Part shown: positions 10,164-19,189 of the stretch, in pieces | Position numbering within the stretch: position 1 is the stretch's first letter | How the letters are laid out: every line of letters starts with the position of its first letter | Source of the DNA: Nemertoderma westbladi | Taxonomy: Eukaryota > Xenacoelomorpha > Nemertodermatida > Nemertodermatidae | Assembly: GCA_032718475.1 (NCBI GenBank) | Contig: JAUCBJ010002292.1 | Span: forward strand, 1 to 24,733 | DNA length: 24,733 nt | Direction: 5' to 3' | The notes under the pieces: generated by a model | What the model saw: the letters and a program-made list of their open reading frames with translations, nothing else | What the model was told of the DNA's origin: nothing | Database searches by the model: none | Made by a program: the position numbers and the translations under genes

Positions 10164-11061
10164 CTATTTCTCGTAACATTTGAGTTTCATTTCAACTTGG
10201 ATAGACCCCTGAGTGGTTCCCCAGAAGAGTAAACTGTAGTTTGTTTGTGTTGGAGGAGCGGAGTTCATGATACCGTTCAAATTCGAGGATATTTCCTGAT
10301 CATTCGACGAAAACCACCATCCGCCAGTGAACTGTTTAGCTGTCGCCGCGGCGTTGGAATTCCTTACTGAAAATTCCTTCGTCAGTCGGCATTTCATCTC
10401 GTGTAATCTTGCTGCGTCCTGAAAGACTAATTTTGTAATTATCGGTGCTACCCGAAACGTAAAAGTGGTCATAGACTAATTTTTTATTAGTCCACTCTTC
10501 TGCTGTGTTATTCATGTCGATCCGCAGACTGCATTCTTGTTTCAGCTCAATGCAGTTGGCTGTAAGATAATGAATTGCGTCCAGACCCAACCAGAAGTTG
10601 CTATCAATGGCTCCGAACCCTCTCTGGTATGCAACCATGTCTACGTCGAAATCCGTCTTATTATTTTCACGACGTTGAATCAAGGTCCATGGACCTTCAT
10701 TAGATGGGTCGCATCTCACCTTGAATTCATCAGATGAAAGGCCAAAGCGTTGGTTAGTAATTATATAATGGTTGCGGGTGCGGATTGAGTGCTCCGATGT
10801 TGTACAGTTAGCAGGGTCATCATTGGGCAAAAGTGGCTGTGTGGCTGACTGTAAAACAAAGTAAAAGGCAACATAGATTAATACGATGGCGATCACTGTC
10901 ACTGCTCCAGTAACGTAGCATCGCATACGATACGGATCTGCAGCAACTTCTTCTGCATTTGGGTTCGTAGCAAGCGGTTCTACTGCTTCTCTACTGACTT
11001 CCGATTCTACTTTAGTATCTCCTTCAACGGCTGTATTGAATTCCGATGAACTATTATCCAT
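10164..11061 (-). CDS. Type II membrane protein with fibrinogen-related domain, frameshifted
   Basis: Residues 1-47 form an acidic cytoplasmic tail, 48-71 a single membrane helix (CYVTGAVTVIAIVLIYVAFY...), and the rest a C-terminal fibrinogen-related domain. This is the layout of FIBCD1-like surface receptors that bind acetylated or microbial glycans. Diagnostic motifs are WTLIQRR (125-131), YQRGFG, FWLGLD (156-161) and IHYLT (163-167). Possible N-glycosylation sites are N85, N134 and N184. The first frame stops at 10336. The second half continues one base out of phase (10164-10472) with GGWWF, SSNLNG and a VEMKLKCYEK end. One surplus base near 10345-10375 explains the split; the only GT-AG pair giving the right phase is 28 nt, too short to be credible. 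The usual C-terminal Cys after GGWW and the DxDND calcium loop are missing. The start has a good context (G at -3 and +4) and an in-frame TAG 24 bases upstream. Pseudogene or sequence error; no introns visible. Confidence 0.8.
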
Positions 11062-11284
11062 TTCACACCTATCGGTATTTTTCTAGCTAGTCATTTGGTA
11101 TTATACATAGCATACGTCTAAAAACACTAGAAAATAAATCAAGCCAAACAAATCTTCACCAATTACAATTTTTTTAGAACATATATTAATCATTCTGGAA
11201 TATGTTTGTGATTATAATAACACACTATAGTTACGACAGGTACTAGACCGAAGTGTAGTCCGTGTCACCTTTATTATGCCTTTC
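11062..11284. other. Upstream region of the fibrinogen-domain gene
   Basis: This AT-rich stretch should contain the minus-strand promoter, but no clear TATA or initiator can be assigned. Bases 11277-11284 (TGCCTTTC) are the left target duplication of the adjacent hAT element. Confidence 0.35.
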
Positions 11285-11567
11285 TAGTGGCGTAGCTGAT
11301 GTTTGTGGTAGGGGAGGGTCCTGCCACGATTTTACCCCCCCCCCCCCCCCCCCCCCCCCCCTAGAAAAAATAATAAATTTATTGAACATTTGTGTGACTA
11401 TTTTCTAGGGTTTTACAGTAAGAAGTTTTCAACTATTTTACATTACTTTTTCAAATGGGAGCGACCAAGCTTGAAAATATATTGTTCATTCACCGCGATT
11501 TTGGCGCCCCTTGACGCCAAAAGGGGGGCCCTGCCCCCCCCCCCCCCCCCCCTCAGCTACGCCACTG
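11285..11567. mobile_element. hAT-type MITE with 8-bp target duplication
   Basis: The 283-bp element is bounded by a 14-bp perfect inverted repeat (AGTGGCGTAGCTGA, complement at the right end), matching the CAGTGGCGTAGC terminus common in animal hAT elements; the first base has changed to T on the left. TGCCTTTC occurs immediately outside both ends (11277-11284 and 11568-11575), the 8-bp duplication expected of hAT transposases. Poly-C runs of 27 (11335-11361) and 19 (11534-11552) bases sit inside. It has no coding capacity. Confidence 0.93.
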
Positions 11568-11575
11568 TGCCTTTC

Positions 11576-12440
11576 TTAATAGCTGTTTTGGGTTATTGAT
11601 ATATTATGTTGTTGTGGAACATATTATGGTACTACTGTACAGTACTTCGCCCTGTCGGACACCCCCTGCCATTTTTTCCACCAGGTTTTTTGGTATTGTT
11701 GAATGTACTACTGTAGAACATTAGTAAATGTATCATAATTTCCGTTTTACGTTTTTATGCACATTGTGTTATACTGTATTGTACGGAAATTTATCTCAAG
11801 TCATAAAGATTTATTAATGCCTGAATATTAGCTGGGCCGCATTGATACATAATTAAACTAAGGCAAATATATCGTCATGTGGGCCTATACATTAAGACCT
11901 ATTTATAAACTTAATTTTCTGGAAACTCAATAAATAAAAAGTGGGGCGAGCCGCGAAAGTCCAGATGAGTCTTAGCGTAGGTGTAATAATTAGTGGACCG
12001 CCTGTCGTCGTCGGTGGAAATGTTTGAACGCTAAAAAAAACGGATCTTTTCATTAAATATAACCAAACTTTGGAAAACATGTAGGCTTAGTTAGGAGCCC
12101 GCTCGAAAGCGGGATAATTAACTGTACAAATCTCAGGTTATATAACAATGACTTAATCACTGACTGATCAGAATTTAAGTTCTGGTACTTCCTGCATTGC
12201 TTTTTTTATGAAATATTGCATGAGCCTTTACTTTGGTCGTTACAATTCATGTTGCAAAAACTCAGATCAATTCTACATGTGCGATATTCGAGATATTTCT
12301 GACATATTTTGTTTAGTTGGGCCAAATTAAAACACACATTACCGTCCGTCCGTCCGTCAGTATATTGCCGAAATATTCCACTTTCAATTCATCATTCTAA
12401 TAATCAAATCAAAAGTATCTATCGCCCGTGTATGGCATTC
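11576..12440. other. Intergenic DNA, no gene seen
   Basis: AT-rich and featureless apart from a short CCGT tetranucleotide run (about 12343-12357) leading into the minisatellite. I cannot support any coding region. Confidence 0.4.
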
Positions 12441-12668
12441 GGTTCGGTGGTGGGGTGGGTTGGAATGGTTCGGCCGCGAAGTGGTGGTTCGGGGGTGGGT
12501 TGGGAAGAAATGGTTCAGCCGCGAAGGGGTGGTTCGGGGGTGGGTTGGGAAGAAATGGATCGGCCGCAAAGGGGTGGTGGGTTGTGTATGAATGATTCAG
12601 TCACGAAGGGGTGGTTCGGGGTTGGGTTGAGAAGAAATACTGTAGTTCGGCCGCGAAGGGGTGGTTCA
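12441..12668. repeat. GC-rich minisatellite, about 45-bp unit, five copies
   Basis: The unit contains GGTTCGGGGGTGGGTTGG, then AAGAAATGG, then TTCGGCCGCGAAGGGG. Measured at the CCGCGAA landmark, spacings are 45, 45, 36 and 51 bp. An open frame from ATG 12432 to 12803 crosses it, giving a Gly/Trp/Arg-rich repetitive peptide (SGVGWEEM units), and one minus-strand frame is open as well. I read it as a tandem repeat rather than a gene. Confidence 0.8.
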
Positions 12669-13039
12669 CTACACCAACATGCCAGTCGGGATCACTACTC
12701 CTTCCCAATGCAGCTTGACCTTCAACTGGGTGATCGGCGGCCGGAAGGACGGCCATTGCCTGCTTGCCAATCCCCAAACAGAACGCCATACAGTATGGTC
12801 TAGGTAGCGAGCCCGGCATTGGTTAACAACATCGATGTGAAGTATTGGAATATGTTCCACAAAACTATCCATTGCTTCTTTGGCTGCTATTATCGCATTG
12901 TTATTATTTATGTATGCACAACGGTCGGCGATTTGTGGGTGCCCCATTTTCCAGCTGACGTTTCGAACATGATTGTGAAGTTTATAATTTATTATTGGTG
13001 TTATGGGTGAATGAGTGGTTTTAAATTAGGCCCATTAGA
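12669..13039. other. Unassigned sequence after the minisatellite
   Basis: A minus-strand open frame (12669-12947, 92 codons) runs through here with balanced composition, but I recognise no domain in it. It may be a fragment of an old mobile element. No other feature is seen. Confidence 0.3.
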
Positions 13040-13149
13040 ACTTTTTGTTGGGCATAGCTTTTGCAAAGTCGGCAATGACGTCCAGGTGGGATCGAACTGG
13101 TGACCCCCGGGTTGGAAGTCTGACGCTCTAACCATTCAGCTAGCGGCTC
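13040..13149 (-). mobile_element. tRNA-derived SINE (candidate)
   Basis: On the minus strand a tRNA-like head holds an RNA polymerase III box A, TAGCTGAATGG (13132-13142), and a box B, AGTTCGATCCC (about 13088-13098), at tRNA-like spacing. The anticodon stem, T stem and acceptor stem do not pair, so it is not a working tRNA. A tRNA-unrelated tail (GACTTTGCAAAAG and beyond) follows toward lower coordinates. The 3' end of the element is not defined. Confidence 0.6.
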
Positions 13150-13404
13150 AGGCAAAATATAGATCTGGAAGGACTATCTGACTTTGTATGTCCCGATGTC
13201 CGCAATTTATCACCTCATGGCCTCCCATCTGTCAATCAATACCATCATGGTAATCGTTCATAAACTCTCGAAGTGGCATATGTTGTCTGGATACTCCCAT
13301 GCTGTAAAACATTATTACATTACATTTTTCGGACCTCATCAGTACGTAAACACCATAGAATAATATTGATAATGATTCCCTATGTAAAACCAAGACAATG
13401 GATT
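13150..13404. other. Spacer, nothing recognised
   Basis: I see no gene or repeat structure between the SINE head and the inverted-repeat cluster. Confidence 0.3.
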
Positions 13405-13498
13405 AGCCGTAACGCGACTTTTAGAGTTGCTGTACCGCGACTTTGAAAGTCGCGTTACGGCTACTCGCTCTCCGAAAAAATTAGTCGTAACGCGACGA
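13405..13498. repeat. Cluster of inverted GTCGCGTTACGG words
   Basis: AGCCGTAACGCGACTTT (13405-13421) and its exact complement (13446-13462) form a 17-bp inverted repeat. Two diverged units (AGTTGCTGTACCGCGAC and TTAGTCGTAACGCGAC) lie between and after. The word differs from the 21-bp unit of the element at 13694 by only one or two bases, so the cluster is probably a related fragment. Confidence 0.7.
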
Positions 13499-13683
13499 CA
13501 CCCTTCACAGTTCGTTGGATCTCAGTCTGGAATAGCCTCGATGAGAGCACGTGTCTTCTAGACTGCTATCACTTTCATTATTTCAGTATTCCGCAAGGCA
13601 ATCAATAATATTAACTGTAGTTGATCATTGTAAAGGGAATTTGAAGGATCCAATGTATGATGTCCATCTGCTATAATCCATGG

Positions 13684-13693
13684 CCACCTCATG
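13684..13693. repeat. 10-bp direct repeat, left side
   Basis: CCACCTCATG, matching 14796-14805 exactly. It lies immediately outside the inverted-array element and is read as a target-site duplication. Confidence 0.75.
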
Positions 13694-14795
13694 GGTTACG
13701 TCGCGTTTCGGCAACTGTCACGTTTAGGCAACTCAAATTCGCGTTTCGGCAACTGAACAATTACGTTTCACAAACTGCTATAGTTGTGTTTCGGCAACTC
13801 GTAGTTGCATTTCGGCGAACTGAAGTCGCGTTTCGGCAACTAGGTCACAAACCCTCGTATGTAATGTAACTGTGACTTCACTCATTATGTAAGTAAAGTA
13901 TGTTGAGTTAGTATGTTTAAGTTAGTTATAGTTATTGACGGCAGAGTTGTTAACTGTTTGAGTTAGTTAGTTAATTTTAAGTCATTTATATGTGTACATT
14001 GCCGGTTTGCACATATGGCAGTGATAAAATATGATTTTGTGGTCTGATTGATAAATGTGGAATTTTTTTCCACCCATGACGTTCCGTCCGTGACGCTGGA
14101 CAGCTGTTACTAAACTAACCTAAAATAAGAACTAATTATTGTGCGCTCCCCATTTTGGGCTCAAAGTGATCCTGAGATACTGTATGTCGGATTCTAAATA
14201 AAAGAACTCTATTCTACTGAGTCGAACGCGAGATGGAAAAACCAAAATTGAAAAGGGCAATAGATAAACAGTACTGTGTGAATTAATATCAGATTGAATT
14301 ATAATATCAATAATAATATAATTAATATCATGCATATTATGTCGACAATAATGGAATTAATAACATCAGATTCTATATAACTAGAAATAGTCAGTAGTGT
14401 TGGAGTAGGCGTGGGTAAAATAATGTAAAATGAAAATGAATAATGGGAAACGTAATGAGGCAAAGGTAATAAATAATACTGATTTGCTCTGCCCTATGTT
14501 GATACAATGCGATGGTGACGTTGAGATTCCACCTATCTCTATACTGTAGGCTCTATACAGTATCCAGTTGGCCTTTGTTTACGAGTTGCCGAAACGCATC
14601 TATCAGTTGCTGAAACGCATCTGTCAGTTTGCCTAAGCGCATCCTGTTAACAGTTGCCGAAATGCAACTATGAGTTGCCGAAATGAAACTATGAGTTGCC
14701 GAAACGACAACCTTGTTACCATGTTGCCGAAACGCGACTATGAGTTGCCGAAACGCGGCTCTAACGCTACTATCAGTTGCCGAAACGCGACAACA
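13694..14795. mobile_element. Non-autonomous transposon with inverted terminal arrays, Mutator-like
   Basis: Seven units of the word GTCGCGTTTCGGCAACT (about 21-bp period, with variants) lie at 13700-13842. Nine units of its complement AGTTGCCGAAACGCGAC lie at about 14582-14791. The two arrays face each other across about 740 bp of AT-rich DNA with no transposase. Perfect 10-bp direct repeats flank the whole (13684-13693 and 14796-14805). Long, internally repetitive TIRs plus a 9-11 bp duplication are characteristic of Mutator-like elements; the superfamily name is inference. Small peptides predicted across the arrays (FRQL-type) are by-products of the repeat. Confidence 0.8.
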
Positions 14796-14805
14796 CCACC
14801 TCATG
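14796..14805. repeat. 10-bp direct repeat, right side
   Basis: CCACCTCATG, the partner of 13684-13693. The bases beyond it differ on the two sides, so the match is exactly 10 bp. Confidence 0.75.
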
Positions 14806-15255
14806 AACATATACTAATACAGTACTGCAATACTTTGAAACTGCTTGTCCGATTTTATATTTTTAAGTAGGCGTAGGCCTAACGCAGTATTGTGTTCTCC
14901 GCATGTGTTTTAATTATAGCCATAATGTATTTTACTTTTTACTTAACACTTTTGTGGTGCTTTTTATAAGCTATCTACTGATCTATAAGCCATCTATCTT
15001 GACCTAAAGATATATGTATAAGTATAACCTTATTGTAAATTAATCTATTTTAGAGAATTAAACAATATTATTATGATTACAGGAGTATTATTATTAAGCA
15101 CTGCTGCACTGTAGGCCAGTAGGCCTACCACTAGCTGTAGTAGGATTTGTAGGCCTATAGTACTGTAGTAGCTGAGCAGGCATATTGCTGTATTGTATAA
15201 ATTGTATATATTATATGATTTAACTGGCCTACAATCTGGCCGTAGTACTGTAGTA
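14806..15255. other. ALG2 upstream region
   Basis: This should contain the ALG2 promoter. TATAAA at 15196-15201 lies 55 bases before the start codon, which would place transcription start near 15226-15230 with a 5' UTR of about 30 bases. TAGGCCTA-type palindromes occur at about 14873, 15119 and 15150. Confidence 0.4.
15196..15201 (+). promoter_or_regulatory. Possible TATA box of ALG2
   Basis: TATAAA about 55 bp upstream of the start codon in an AT-rich setting. Position alone supports it; housekeeping genes often lack TATA boxes. Confidence 0.3.
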
Positions 15256-16491
15256 ATGGTGGTTGTTACTTTCATTCACCCCGACTTGGGTATCGGTGGG
15301 GCTGAGCGATTAGTTGTTGATGCGGCGTTATCTCTAAAAAGGAAAGGCCATTCGGTGCTGATATACACGGCGCACCACGATAGAGACCACTGCTTCGAAG
15401 AGACACGGAACGGCATGCTAACGGTGATAGAAACAGGGGACTGGCTACCCCGGTCGCTCTTAGGGAGATGTTTCGCTCTGTGCGCCTACATTCGTATGAT
15501 CTACGTAGCGCTGTACATACTCATGTGTGGCAACACGCCGGAAGTTATTTTTTGCGATCAGTTGTCGGTTTGTATTCCGTTTCTGCGACTCACGAGAGCC
15601 AAGATTATATTTTACTGCCACTTCCCAGATCTTCTGCTAACGGATCGGGAAGGATTCCTCAAGAAAGTTTATCGTTTTCCATTGGATTATTTCGAAGAAT
15701 TAACAACGGGAATGGCTGATTTGGTTTTAGTAAATAGTAATTTCACCGCTCGAACTTTCGCCTCCACATTCTCGCGGTTGCCTGATATAACCCCGGGGAT
15801 TTTATATCCCTCCCTTAGTATAAGTGGTTGTGAAGAAACTCCGGAATTATTTCCGGAACAGTCGAACATTGATATGTTTGGAATCCCCGATTTAGACAAT
15901 GGTTGTGTTTTCCTTTCAATAAACCGATTTGAACGAAAGAAAAATATTTCCTTAGCTGTTCAGGCTTTCCGACACTTACGGGAAACTTTGGACGTAGATA
16001 AATGGCGGTTGTGCCATTTAGTTATTGCGGGAGGTTTCGATGAGCGAGTCAAAGAAAATATAGAATACTACGGGGAACTTACGATGTTGGCCGATAAACT
16101 CAATCTAAAGAATAAAATCACGTTCGTCCGCTCGTTTTCGGGCTCGGATAAACTCCATTTGTTGCACCGCTGTGCGTGTCTGTTGTACACCCCGGCGGGC
16201 GAACATTTCGGAATCGTTCCCTTGGAGGCGATGTACATGAGGCGACCCGTAATAGCGCATAGCTCCGGCGGCCCGTTGGAAACCGTCGTCGACCGGGTCA
16301 CGGGATATCTGCGCGATAATGACCCCGTTGTCTGGGGCAACACCATGGCTGAGTTTGTTCTGAACCCGGAACTGTGTACAGAGATGGGTGTCTCCGGTCG
16401 CATTAGAGTGGACGAGAAATTCTCGTCCACGGCTTTCTCAGAGAATCTCAATATGCACATATTAAGTTTACTCGCAAGGAAGTCAAAATAA
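15256..16491 (+). CDS. ALG2: Alpha-1,3/1,6-mannosyltransferase ALG2
   Basis: ALG2 adds the second and third mannoses, from GDP-mannose, to Man1GlcNAc2-PP-dolichol on the cytosolic face of the ER during N-glycan precursor assembly. The 411-residue product has the usual family length and GT-B/GT4 fold. The N-lobe begins FIHPDLGIGGAER (6-18), then a hydrophobic membrane-associating stretch (75-92) and YCHFPDLLLT (from 120). The C-lobe holds LSINRFERKKN (220-230), IAGGFDER (257-264) and the GT4 EX7E motif EHFGIVPLE (Glu316, Glu324). All signature regions are intact. I chose ATG 15256 (G at -3 and +4) because upstream in-frame codons lack an ATG and do not resemble the family. GC content is higher than the flanks, as expected for a constrained gene. 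It is single-exon and independent of its neighbours. Confidence 0.96.
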   Translation: MVVVTFIHPDLGIGGAERLVVDAALSLKRKGHSVLIYTAHHDRDHCFEETRNGMLTVIETGDWLPRSLLGRCFALCAYIRMIYVALYILMCGNTPEVIFCDQLSVCIPFLRLTRAKIIFYCHFPDLLLTDREGFLKKVYRFPLDYFEELTTGMADLVLVNSNFTARTFASTFSRLPDITPGILYPSLSISGCEETPELFPEQSNIDMFGIPDLDNGCVFLSINRFERKKNISLAVQAFRHLRETLDVDKWRLCHLVIAGGFDERVKENIEYYGELTMLADKLNLKNKITFVRSFSGSDKLHLLHRCACLLYTPAGEHFGIVPLEAMYMRRPVIAHSSGGPLETVVDRVTGYLRDNDPVVWGNTMAEFVLNPELCTEMGVSGRIRVDEKFSSTAFSENLNMHILSLLARKSK

Positions 16492-16505
16492 TAGTTTGTA
16501 AGCGG

Positions 16506-16511
16506 AATAAA
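16506..16511 (+). terminator. Possible ALG2 polyadenylation signal
   Basis: AATAAA starts 15 bases after the stop codon. If used, the 3' UTR would be only about 30-45 bases. Confidence 0.45.
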
Positions 16512-19189
16512 GACCTATCAATCTTTCTAAGTGACAAGTTAAATAGTTTAAACATTTTTCTCTTCATGATGTATACCACCGGTATTATTTTTGTTTCCAT
16601 GTTTTATTTATTATTTATTTGGTGTTTTAGGTAGCGTACTACAAACAAGAAAGTTTACAATATATAATATGGCAGTCAGAGTTGGTCTGGTGGTATTTTA
16701 ACTTTATCTTTTTATCATTTAACTTCTGGGAAGCAAATATCATGTGCGATTCAACAAAGTTAAATATGAACTGAGTCATTTTTTATCTGAAAAAATTCCT
16801 TTCTCAAACTTAGAAAGCGGGAACAGAAAGTAATAATGCTTTCGCTCACTTTTATTACTTTATTTCACTAGTTTTTTGGTGTTAGTAGGAAATCTGTGTT
16901 ATGTTTTTAAATATCACATTACAAGATAATTTGGCATTACGGATATATGGTATCGTTTCCGCCTTGTATCATGCCTCTCCATAGCTATATTAGCTATAAA
17001 TAGCTCGAAGTCAAAAGTAGTTCGGCCAACTCCCCTGACACTTCCATGGTTATTTAGCCCTCTTCTATCGAATAGGCAGGCAATATTAAGTTGCATATCT
17101 TATCACTAATAAAGAGGCTTCTAGTATGATACAGGGGTGAAGTACAAATAAATAAATATAATTAATTATTAGTTGAAAAAAAAAATAGAATTATTGTTCA
17201 GTATTTTCGAGGTCGAGGTGTTTTATTTACCGAGTGCCACCGAGATTAATAAAGAGAATATTGGAAAAAAAAATGTTCTATATGTATTTTCCTATGTAAT
17301 TTTATTCTTATATTGGAACCTTTTCGTTGCTATTTCTTTAAGAGGGGGGGGGGGGGGGGTGGGTGGGTGGGATGGTGGTTACCCCAGTCTATTTTCGACA
17401 GTTTTTTTAATGCGTTTACAATGTACAATTTTATTGTGAATCCGAAATTGAAATAATTTTTTCGATAAGTTGTTTCGATTTCGAGTCATTATTCATAATT
17501 TTTACCCAACTTTGTAATTTTGGTGCAACATCACTTTTGACACCAAAAAAGACCACCAAACAAACAACAATTTCAAAAATTACCCCATAGATTTCAAAAC
17601 CATAAAAGCTATGTTGACATAAGTTTTAATTTCCGATTAAAAAAGTTTTCCCTATTTTTGTGTAAAAAATCGCAAAATTTTCGATATTTGGGTACTTTTA
17701 AAAAATAAATATGCCATAGATAACAGAGATCAGTTAGGCAATATAGATTTACTCATTTTCTAGTATAGGACGGATCCAAGTTCGATGTGTTTGTTTGTAC
17801 ACAAAATTTCTTGCACTTAATGTTGATGGAATTAGATGAAACTTTGATGATAGGTTCATTTTCTAGCAACAGTGAAATAAATTCTAGAATGACCACTGAT
17901 ATTGTAGAATTCACTCAATCAAAATTATGTCGACACCCCCCCCCCCCCCCCCACCCATAGGGAGCATCTATTGGACATGCTTTCTCCAAAATTTAGCTTT
18001 ATTTCGTTTAGAATTGTAGAATATACATTTCTTACAAACAGTGTTTTTATTTACATACAATTGTACAGCCGGTACTTTGCCCCATGTTTCGTTTTTCGTT
18101 ATTACGCTGCCCTGCATAGGCGCATAATTTAAATAATTACAACAAAATATTGATAGCAATGGATCCGTCCATTATTGTCAGCTCTCGGCTGGCAAGCTCG
18201 TTTTCTAGATAGTCATTAACTGATGACGCGGACCAACACAATTAGTTCTGCTCACGTTAACCGTCGATGGAGCCAGAATTTTAGAGTTAGTCATTTTTTT
18301 TAATTTAATAATGTCTGAATTCCGTTGAGAAACAGCTGAGATAATTGCTTTCAAAGATCACTATCGTTGTCTCTTGGCTATTATTCTATTTAATAATTAC
18401 ACTACAGACTACAGTATGTTTTTCGCTACATTCCCCTATCCCCTTGAGTAACTCTAAAAAGCCATAAGAGTTTTGATATCTGTCATAGGTCGATGTCCAC
18501 CCACATGCACATTTTTCCACATCACAAGTCATTTTAGGTGTTGTGCTCTAAGTACCATAAAAGTCCAAGTAGGCCAAATATGAAAAATTCCTCTAATGGA
18601 ATGATGCTCCGTGGGGCCTTTCAAACAAAATAATTTTTGAATTTTGGCCAAGAAATGGTTGAACAAAACCGTTTTAGTACAAAATGATGAAGTGGGGCAA
18701 AACGCAAAAATTAAACATCCTGTGTCCGTTTCTGTATTTATGTCTTTCGCTGTCTGTCAAATTAATGTCTCTATATAAGGAAGTACGCTAAAATTTTCGT
18801 TATAGGGGTTTTCCAGGTCGCCGATTCAATTTCCGATCTTTATTTTGGACGGCATATTATCGGTCTGTCTGTTTGTCCGTCTGTCTGTCCCTTTGTGGGT
18901 CTATTTTGTCAAAATAAAAGACAGCATCCTGTGGATATCGACGGTAAAGTTGAACTAGTTAAGTTTAAATCTTCAAGCAATATAAGATTTGTACAGAAAA
19001 TAAATAATCATGGTCGTACAATGAACAAAATTTGTGAAAAATCTCGTGTGAAAATTAGAGTGAATCTTTACTTTTAGATTGTGAAATTTGGGTTTGGAGT
19101 GTGAAGATTGCGCAGAATTTTGTGAAAAAAAACCATGTTGCAGAAGAGGCTGTCCGTGTCCATGTCCATCCAAGTAGTACCATACCATA
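16512..19189. other. Long intergenic stretch without supported genes
   Basis: Contents are AT-rich DNA, a poly-G run (17344-17359), a poly-C run (17936-17952) and, at about 18788-18930, a GGGGTTTTCCAGGTCG segment followed by TGTC-type repeats that resembles 5481-5605. Small open frames here (e.g. 17173-17439, 17968-18159, 18895-19077) look like chance. ATA at 19187-19189 is the left duplication of the next element. Confidence 0.4.

Noticed and set aside
10345-10372. A 28-nt GT-AG intron joining the two halves of the fibrinogen-domain protein
   Set aside because: It restores phase, but is far below normal animal intron length and would delete conserved domain sequence.
12669-12947. Minus-strand 92-codon open frame as a gene
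   Set aside because: Composition is reasonable but I recognise no domain, and it adjoins a minisatellite; it is described only as unassigned sequence.
13080-13149. Functional tRNA gene on the minus strand
   Set aside because: Boxes A and B are present, but the acceptor, anticodon and T stems do not pair, so a tRNA-derived SINE is more likely.
13700-14791. CRISPR-like repeat arrays
   Set aside because: Units are variable, about 21 bp with hardly any spacer, occur in opposite orientation at two ends, and lie in an animal genome with no cas genes.
15193-15255. 21-codon N-terminal extension of ALG2
   Set aside because: It would start at TTG, overlaps the TATA-like sequence, and does not resemble the ALG2 N-terminus; ATG 15256 gives the family's usual start and length.
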